Source: Comamonas sp. lk (GTDB taxonomy: Bacteria; Pseudomonadota; Gammaproteobacteria; Burkholderiales; Burkholderiaceae_C). From it: 64,000 bases of DNA. The position numbers and the translations under genes were made by a program. The notes beneath the pieces were generated by a model. The model was not told the DNA's origin and ran no database searches. It saw only the letters and a program-made list of their open reading frames with translations. Of this stretch, positions 58,108 to 64,000 are shown in pieces; the first letter of the stretch is position 1, and every line of letters begins with the position of its first letter. Where the stretch lies: NCBI GenBank assembly GCA_945860595.1, contig CAMAQV010000002.1, forward strand, positions 61,346 to 125,345, written 5' to 3'.

Positions 58108-59661
58108 TCAGGCGGTCGTCAGCGGGATGGATTTGAATTCGCCGCTGGCGATGCGCTCTTTCCAGATCGCCGGGCCGGTGATGTGGGCGCTGGTGCCGCC
58201 GGCGTCGACCGCCACGGTCACCGGCATGTCGACCACATCAAACTCATAAATCGCTTCCATTCCAAGGTCGGCAAAGCCCACGACCCGGGCCTGCTTGATC
58301 GCCTTGCTCACCAGGTAGGCGGCACCGCCCACGGCCATCAGGTACGCGCTATGGTGCTTCTTGATGGCCTCTATGGCCACCGGCCCGCGCTCGGCTTTGC
58401 CCACCATCGCAATCAGCCCGGTCTGCGCCAGCATCATTTCCGTAAAGCCGTCCATGCGGGTGGCGGTGGTCGGGCCGGCCGGGCCGACAGCCTCGCCTGC
58501 AATGGGGTCGACCGGGCCCACGTAGTAAATCACCCGGTTGCTGAAGTCCACGGGCAGGGGCTCGCCTTTGGCCAGCAGGGTTTGTATGCGTTTGTGCGCG
58601 GCGTCGCGCCCGGTCAGCATCTTGCCGTTGAGCAACAGGGTTTGGCCGGGCTTCCAACTGGCAACTGCAGCAGGGGTCAGGGTGTTGAGGTCCACGCGCT
58701 GGCTCTTCTGGGTGTCGGGCGTCCAATTGACGGCCGGCCAGAGGTCCAGCGAGGGCGGATCCAGGTAGACCGGGCCGCTGCCGTCCATCACAAAATGGGC
58801 ATGGCGGGTGGCAGCGCAGTTCGGAATCATAGCCACGGGTTTGCTCGCAGCATGGGTAGGGTACAGCTTGATTTTGATGTCCAGTACCGTGGTCAGCCCG
58901 CCCAGGCCTTGGGCACCAATACCCAGTGCGTTGACTTTGTCATACAACTCCAGCCGCAGGTTCTCCACCGGGGTGAGCACTGCGCCGCTGCTGGATTTGG
59001 TCTGCAGTTCATACATGTCCAGGTCGTCCATCAGACTTTCCTTGGCCATCAGCGCCGCTTTCTCCGCCGTGCCGCCAATGCCAATGCCCAGCATGCCCGG
59101 CGGGCACCAGCCTGCGCCCATGGTGGGCACGGTTTTGAGCACCCAGTCGACCACCGAGTCACCCGGGTTGAGCATGACCAGCTTGCTCTTGTTTTCGCTG
59201 CCGCCGCCTTTGGCCGCGACGGTGACTTCCAGTTTGTCGCCTGGAACCAGCTCGGTGAAGATCACCGCAGGCGTGTTGTCCTGGGTGTTTTTCCGCAGGA
59301 ATTCCGGATCAGCCACCACGCTGGCGCGCAAGGTGTTACCGGGGTGCTGGTAGGCACGGCGCACGCCTTCGTTGATGGCATCGTCCAGACTACCGGTGAA
59401 GCCTTCCCAGCGCACATCCATGCCGACTTTCAGAAAGACGTTGACGATGCCGGTGTCCTGGCACATGGGGCGGTGACCTGTCGCGCTCATCTTGCTGTTG
59501 GTCAGAATCTGGGCGATAGCATCTTTGGCGGCGGGGCTTTGCTCGCGGGCGTAGGCCCGCGCCAGATGGGCGATGTAGTCGGCGGGGTGGTAGTAGCTGA
59601 TGTACTGCAGCGCAGCGGAAACGGACTCGATCAGGTCGTTTTGGCGTATGGTGGTGCTCAT
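58108..59661 (-). CDS. Fumarate hydratase class I (iron-sulfur)
   Basis: This oxygen-sensitive [4Fe-4S] fumarase of the TCA cycle has fused alpha and beta regions (517 residues). Cluster cysteines are seen in HRPMCQDTGIVNVF, in PNCAATRHAHF and probably in GAGWCPPGMLGIGIGG. The beta part has VGPAGPTTATRMDGFT. The ATG at 59661 matches the family start (TTIRQNDLIESV); the track adds 41 residues. Divergent from acs across about 147 bases. Called FumA/FumB type without choosing a symbol. Confidence 0.94.
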   Translation of the reverse strand: MSTTIRQNDLIESVSAALQYISYYHPADYIAHLARAYAREQSPAAKDAIAQILTNSKMSATGHRPMCQDTGIVNVFLKVGMDVRWEGFTGSLDDAINEGVRRAYQHPGNTLRASVVADPEFLRKNTQDNTPAVIFTELVPGDKLEVTVAAKGGGSENKSKLVMLNPGDSVVDWVLKTVPTMGAGWCPPGMLGIGIGGTAEKAALMAKESLMDDLDMYELQTKSSSGAVLTPVENLRLELYDKVNALGIGAQGLGGLTTVLDIKIKLYPTHAASKPVAMIPNCAATRHAHFVMDGSGPVYLDPPSLDLWPAVNWTPDTQKSQRVDLNTLTPAAVASWKPGQTLLLNGKMLTGRDAAHKRIQTLLAKGEPLPVDFSNRVIYYVGPVDPIAGEAVGPAGPTTATRMDGFTEMMLAQTGLIAMVGKAERGPVAIEAIKKHHSAYLMAVGGAAYLVSKAIKQARVVGFADLGMEAIYEFDVVDMPVTVAVDAGGTSAHITGPAIWKERIASGEFKSIPLTTA

Positions 59662-59808
59662 GGGTGTAAATTTGCGCCAGTTGCGCGGTGAAACAGGTGC
59701 GGTGAGTGTAGCCAGGGCCTGCCGGACGGCCCTGCCGCGTCGCGTCAGTGGCTTGTAAGTGCAGACCACGAATATCCGCGCCATAAATCTATTCGAGGAG
59801 AGACATTG

Positions 59809-61806
59809 GTGAGCACGTCAACATCTGCGATTGAATCGGTCCTGGTCGAAAACCGGGTTTTCCACCCCCGTCCCGAAACGGTGGCTGCCGCGCGCATCTC
59901 CGGCATGGACAGCTACCTTGCCATGTGCGCCCACGCCGAGGCCGATCTGGAGGGCTTTTGGGCCACGCTGGCCCGCGACAACCTGGTCTGGAACAAGCCC
60001 TTCACCCGCACGCTGGATGAATCCAACGCGCCCTTTTACCGCTGGTTTGACGACGGCCAGCTCAATGCCAGCGCCAACTGCCTGGACCGGCACATGGGCA
60101 CGCCCACCGAGAACAAGACTGCCATCATTTTTGAAGCCGACGACGGCGCGGTCAGCCGGGTTACTTATAAAGAACTGCTGGCCCGCGTCAGCCAGTTTGC
60201 CAACGCGCTCACAGCCTGTGGCATTCAGCGCGGCGACCGCGTCCTGATTTACATGCCGATGACGGTAGAAGGCGTGATCGCCATGCAGGCCTGTGCCCGC
60301 ATCGGAGCAACCCACAGCGTGGTGTTCGGCGGCTTTTCCGCCAAGGCCTTGAATGAACGCATCATCGATGCCGGTGCGGTCGCAGTGATTACCGCCAACT
60401 ACCAGATGCGTGGCGGCAAGGAGTTGCCCCTCAAAGCCATTGTCGACGAAGGCCTGGCGATGGGCGGTTGCGAGACTATCAAAAATGTGTTGGTCTACGA
60501 GCGCACGGCCACCGCCTGCAATATGGTTGTTGGACGCGACAAAACCTTTGCCCAGGCCTTGGCCGGTCAGAGCACCGACTGCCCCCCGGTGGCCGTGGAC
60601 GCTGAGCATCCCCTGTTCATTCTCTACACCTCTGGTTCGACCGGCAAGCCCAAGGGCGTGCAGCACTCCACCGCCGGTTATCTGCTGTGGGCCAAGCTGA
60701 CCATGGATTGGACCTTTGACCTGCAGCCCAGTGATATTTTCTGGTGCACCGCCGACATCGGCTGGATCACCGGCCACACCTATGTGGCCTATGGGCCGCT
60801 GGCGGCTGGTGCCACGCAAATCATTTTTGAAGGCGTGCCGACTTTTCCGAATGCCGGGCGCTTCTGGCAAATGATCGAGCGCCACAAGTGCTCCATTTTT
60901 TACACCGCGCCAACCGCCATCCGTTCGCTGATCAAGGCGGCCGAGTCCGATGCCGCAGTGCACCCCGCGCGCTCGGACCTGAGCAGCTTGCGCATCCTCG
61001 GTTCGGTGGGCGAGCCCATCAACCCGGAAGCCTGGATGTGGTACCACAAGCATGTGGGCGGCGAGCGCTGTCCCATCGTTGACACCTTCTGGCAGACGGA
61101 GACCGGTGGCCACATGATCACGCCGCTGCCGGGTGCCACGCCGTTGGTTCCGGGCAGTTGCACGCTGCCGCTGCCGGGCATCATGGCCGCCATCGTCGAT
61201 GAGGTAGGTAACCCCATTCCCAACGGAACCGGCGGCATTCTGGTGGTCAAGCGCCCCTGGCCCTCCATGATCCGCACGATTTGGAACGACCCCGAGCGCT
61301 TCAAGAAGAGCTACTTCCCAGAGGAAATGGGCGGAACGCTGTACCTGGCCGGCGACGGCGCAGTTCGCAGCGCCGACCGGGGTTACTTCCGCATTACCGG
61401 GCGCATCGACGATGTGCTCAATGTGTCCGGCCACCGCATGGGCACCATGGAGATCGAGTCCGCCCTGGTGTCCAAAACGGACCTGGTGGCCGAGGCTGCC
61501 GTGGTGGGCCGCCCGGACGCCATGACGGGCGAGGCGATTTGTGCTTTTGTGGTGCTCAAGCGCCCACGCCCCAACGGTGATGAGGCAAAAGCCATTGCCA
61601 AAGAACTGCGAGACTGGGTTGCCAAAGAAATCGGCCCAATCGCCAAGCCCAAAGACATCCGCTTTGGCGAGAACCTGCCCAAGACCCGCAGCGGCAAGAT
61701 CATGCGACGCCTGCTGCGCTCCCTGGCCAAGGGCGAGGCGATCACGCAAGACACCTCGACGCTGGAAAACCCGGCGATCCTGGACCAGTTGGGCCAGGCC
61801 TACTGA
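59809..61806 (+). CDS. acs: Acetyl-CoA synthetase (AMP-forming)
   Basis: Acs activates acetate to acetyl-CoA through acetyl-AMP. The AMP-binding loop is [16 protein letters not shown]; other blocks are [24 protein letters not shown] and [19 protein letters not shown]. The C-terminal catalytic lysine lies in [15 protein letters not shown], the site acetylated in homologues. I place the start at GTG 59809, eight bases after GAGGAG; TTG 59806 is possible. 665 residues. A propionyl-CoA synthetase is less likely from the motifs. Confidence 0.93.
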   Translation: MSTSTSAIESVLVENRVFHPRPETVAAARISGMDSYLAMCAHAEADLEGFWATLARDNLVWNKPFTRTLDESNAPFYRWFDDGQLNASANCLDRHMGTPTENKTAIIFEADDGAVSRVTYKELLARVSQFANALTACGIQRGDRVLIYMPMTVEGVIAMQACARIGATHSVVFGGFSAKALNERIIDAGAVAVITANYQMRGGKELPLKAIVDEGLAMGGCETIKNVLVYERTATACNMVVGRDKTFAQALAGQSTDCPPVAVDAEHPLFILYTSGSTGKPKGVQHSTAGYLLWAKLTMDWTFDLQPSDIFWCTADIGWITGHTYVAYGPLAAGATQIIFEGVPTFPNAGRFWQMIERHKCSIFYTAPTAIRSLIKAAESDAAVHPARSDLSSLRILGSVGEPINPEAWMWYHKHVGGERCPIVDTFWQTETGGHMITPLPGATPLVPGSCTLPLPGIMAAIVDEVGNPIPNGTGGILVVKRPWPSMIRTIWNDPERFKKSYFPEEMGGTLYLAGDGAVRSADRGYFRITGRIDDVLNVSGHRMGTMEIESALVSKTDLVAEAAVVGRPDAMTGEAICAFVVLKRPRPNGDEAKAIAKELRDWVAKEIGPIAKPKDIRFGENLPKTRSGKIMRRLLRSLAKGEAITQDTSTLENPAILDQLGQAY

Positions 61807-61900
61807 TGCCCCTTGGGTTTCCCGCCCCGCATAGTGCAGCGATAAGCGGGTGCTCTTGGGCCTGTAGCGGTCTATTTGAGCGCGAGTATCCAGTCCACCT

Positions 61901-63604
61901 TCAATAGTCGTCCAGCACCGCGCCTTTGCTGGCGGTGGAGGCATTGAAGGCGAACTTGGCTTGCACGCCGCGCATGTAGCGGGGTGCGGGCGCTTTCCAG
62001 GCGGCGCGGCGGCGGGCGATTTCAGCGTCCGGCACATTCAATTGCAGTAGTAACGCGTGCGCGTCGATGGTGATGGAGTCACCTTCGTGGATCATGGCGA
62101 TCGTGCCGCCTACCGCCGCTTCGGGCGCAACGTGTCCCACCACCATGCCCCAGGTGCCGCCGGAGAAGCGGCCGTCGGTAATCAGGCCCACGCTCTCGCC
62201 CAGGCCGGCACCGATGAGCGCACCGGTGGGTGCCAGCATTTCGGGCATTCCGGGGCCGCCTTTGGGGCCAAGGTAGCGCAGCACCATCACGTCGCCGGCG
62301 ACGATCTGCCCCGCCAAAATGGCTTTCAAGGCGGATTGCTCGTCGTCAAACACCCGTGCCGGGCCGGTCATCACCGGTTTTTTCAGCCCGGTGATCTTGG
62401 CTACACATCCTTCTGGCGAGAGGTTGCCTTTGAGAATGGCCAGGTGGCCCTGGGCGTACATCGGGTTGTTGATGGGGCGGATCACGTCCTGGTCCGCGCG
62501 GGGTGCGTCCGGAATGTCCTTGAGCACCTCGGCAATCGTCTGGCCGGTAATCGTCAGGCAGTCGCCGTGCAGCAGACCGGCCGCCAGCAGAGTTTTCATG
62601 ACCTGGGGAATGCCACCGGCGCGGTGCAAGTCCACCGCCAGGTATTTGCCGCTGGGCTTGAGGTCACACAGCACCGGCGTCTTGACGCGCACGCGCTCGA
62701 AGTCCTCAATCGTCCACTCCACGCCGGCGGCATGCGCAATCGCCAGAAAGTGCAGCACCGCGTTGGTCGAACCGCCGGTGGCCATGATGACGGCGACCGC
62801 GTTCTCGATGGACTTGCGCGTCACGATGTCACGCGGCTTGATATCTTTTTTGATCGCCTCGATCAGGACCTGGGCCGATGCTTTGGCTGAATTCAGCTTC
62901 TCGTCATGGGGATTGGCCATGGTGCTGGAATAGATCAGTGAGATGCCCAAGGCCTCAAAGGCGCTGGACATGGTGTTGGCCGTGTACATGCCGCCGCAGG
63001 AACCGGGACCCGGAATGGCGCGTTGCTCGATTTCGTGCAGATCGAAGTCGCTCATATTGCCCGCCGCGTTCTGGCCCACGGCCTCGAACACGCTGACGAT
63101 ATTGAGATCCTGTCCCTTGTAGCTGCCCGGCAGAATCGTGCCGCCGTACACGTAGATAGCCGGCACATTGGCCCGCAACATGCCCATGAGGCCTCCGGGC
63201 ATATTTTTGTCGCAGCCGCCAATGACCACCACGCCGTCCATCCACTGGCCTTGCACACACGTCTCGATGCAGTCGGAAATCACCTCGCGGCTGACCAGGC
63301 TGTACTTCATGCCCTCAGTTCCCATGGCCATGCCGTCCGAGATGGTGGGGGTGCCAAACACCTGGGCGTTGCCGCCCGCCTCTTCGATGCCCGCGATTGC
63401 CGCGTCTGCTAATTTTTGCAGGCCGCTGTTGCACGGCGTAATCGTGCTGTGCCCGTTGGCCACGCCCACCATGGGCTTTTTGAAGTCGGACTCTTCATAG
63501 CCCATGGCGTAGTACATGGACCGGTTGGGCGCGCGCGATTTGCCCTCCGTGATATTGGCGCTGCGGCGGTTGATGGGCAAGAGGGGGCGTGCGGTGTCGG
63601 TCAT
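61901..63604 (-). CDS. ilvD: Dihydroxy-acid dehydratase
   Basis: IlvD catalyses the dehydration step of branched-chain amino acid synthesis, after IlvC, which is encoded about 10 kb away. Iron-sulfur cysteines are in [23 protein letters not shown] and [22 protein letters not shown]-like [11 protein letters not shown] and [14 protein letters not shown] follow. ATG 63604 gives 567 residues; the 697-residue track ORF runs into the lgt region. Divergent from lgt across 72 bases. Confidence 0.95.
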   Translation of the reverse strand: MTDTARPLLPINRRSANITEGKSRAPNRSMYYAMGYEESDFKKPMVGVANGHSTITPCNSGLQKLADAAIAGIEEAGGNAQVFGTPTISDGMAMGTEGMKYSLVSREVISDCIETCVQGQWMDGVVVIGGCDKNMPGGLMGMLRANVPAIYVYGGTILPGSYKGQDLNIVSVFEAVGQNAAGNMSDFDLHEIEQRAIPGPGSCGGMYTANTMSSAFEALGISLIYSSTMANPHDEKLNSAKASAQVLIEAIKKDIKPRDIVTRKSIENAVAVIMATGGSTNAVLHFLAIAHAAGVEWTIEDFERVRVKTPVLCDLKPSGKYLAVDLHRAGGIPQVMKTLLAAGLLHGDCLTITGQTIAEVLKDIPDAPRADQDVIRPINNPMYAQGHLAILKGNLSPEGCVAKITGLKKPVMTGPARVFDDEQSALKAILAGQIVAGDVMVLRYLGPKGGPGMPEMLAPTGALIGAGLGESVGLITDGRFSGGTWGMVVGHVAPEAAVGGTIAMIHEGDSITIDAHALLLQLNVPDAEIARRRAAWKAPAPRYMRGVQAKFAFNASTASKGAVLDDY

Positions 63605-63676
63605 GGTGCTGCGGCAGTGCCGGGTTGGGATGCGAAGGGTAAGCCGACATTTTACGAGCGCGGGCACAATAGCCCC

Positions 63677-64000
63677 ATGCTGCTGCACCCGCAAATTGAC
63701 CCTATTGCCTTGCAGATCGGCCCTCTGGCGGTGCATTGGTATGGCTTGACCTACCTGGCCGCGTTCGGGCTGTTCATGGCGCTGGGTCGGCTGCGCCTGC
63801 GGCACCCGCCCTATGTGCACATGCCACCAGATCGTGCATGGACAGAGGGCGACGTGGAAGATTTTTTGTTCTGGGGCGTGCTCGGCGTGGTGCTGGGTGG
63901 GCGCATCGGCTACTGTCTTTTTTACCAGCCTGCGTATTACGCCCTCAACCCCCTGGAGATATTGGCGGTTTGGAAGGGTGGCATGGCTTTTCACGGCGGC
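63677..64000 (+). CDS. lgt: Prolipoprotein diacylglyceryl transferase (5' part, cut by window edge)
   Basis: Not in the ORF track because the stop lies outside the window. I translated 108 codons: [52 protein letters not shown] and [10 protein letters not shown], all diagnostic of Lgt. The enzyme adds diacylglycerol to the lipobox cysteine of prelipoproteins in the inner membrane. The HGG motif essential for activity is at the very edge. Confidence 0.94.
   Translation, partial: MLLHPQIDPIALQIGPLAVHWYGLTYLAAFGLFMALGRLRLRHPPYVHMPPDRAWTEGDVEDFLFWGVLGVVLGGRIGYCLFYQPAYYALNPLEILAVWKGGMAFHGG

Noticed and set aside
57961-59691. 576-codon plus-strand ORF opposite fumarase
   Set aside because: Antisense shadow of the clear class I fumarase and murI; no recognisable protein features.
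59818-62037. 739-codon minus-strand ORF opposite acs
   Set aside because: It mirrors acs and the end of ilvD in another frame; its composition (His/Gly/Arg-rich, no domain) is typical of antisense ORFs in GC-rich genes.

Overview
The window is a GC-rich chromosomal stretch from a purple (anoxygenic phototrophic) betaproteobacterium. It carries bacteriochlorophyll a genes (bchN, F, G, P, O, D, I, C), the regulators ppsR and ppaA/aerR, and a peripheral antenna operon. These sit among housekeeping genes arranged as in Burkholderiales/Comamonadaceae: sigma factor-DUF3619-DUF3106-RDD, ilvBHC-pssA, nadE-glnB and ilvD/lgt. A Rhodoferax- or Rubrivivax-like organism is my inference; no species marker is present. 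No insertion sequence, prophage, CRISPR array or rRNA was seen, and no intergenic gap exceeds 300 bases.

Bases 1-12,030 are part of a photosynthesis gene cluster. On the left, bchF-bchN run off the window edge. They are divergent from ppaA/aerR, which is followed by ppsR and then bchG-bchP-tspO. A second minus-strand operon, bchC-(NnrU family)-bchI-bchD-bchO, converges on tspO. From the same intergenic region as bchC, dxs-hemA-ccmABCDE (12,032-17,870) runs rightward as a tightly packed operon. It combines isoprenoid precursor supply, the first step of C5 tetrapyrrole synthesis and haem export/cytochrome c maturation. PpsR-type boxes (TGT-N12-ACA, exact or with one mismatch) lie upstream of bchF/aerR, ppsR, bchG, bchC/dxs and puc. 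Most embed a TTGACA -35 element.

Bases 17,888-25,599 hold trxA, an AddB/AddA-type helicase-nuclease pair and a HI0933-type flavoprotein. Bases 25,645-27,680 are the antenna operon: two PpsR boxes on a sigma-70-like promoter, pucB, pucA, a strong hairpin, pucC, and an unrecognised 28-residue single-helix membrane peptide. The antenna alpha chain has Phe44-Leu45, the pair known from blue-shifted B800-820 (LH3) complexes.

Bases 27,714-48,790 are mostly housekeeping: an EamA transporter, the 4.5S SRP RNA, dnaX (with an A9 slippery run)-ybaB-recR, MAPEG, mltD, yafS-like and rnhA, moaA-mobA-moeA, a hybrid kinase and LuxR-type regulator that overlap tail to tail, the proton-pumping pyrophosphatase hppA opposite soluble ppa, nadE, glnB, and the sigma factor operon. 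Bases 49,029-64,000 hold ilvB-ilvH-ilvC, pssA, a PBP7-like peptidase, aat-bpt-iclR (N-end rule), tRNA-Pro(TGG), tRNA-Arg(TCT), murI, class I fumarase, acs, ilvD and the start of lgt.

The most interesting signals are the LH3-type antenna signature with an altered B800 site, the 28-residue peptide after pucC, and the placement of dxs-hemA-ccmABCDE under what looks like PpsR control.
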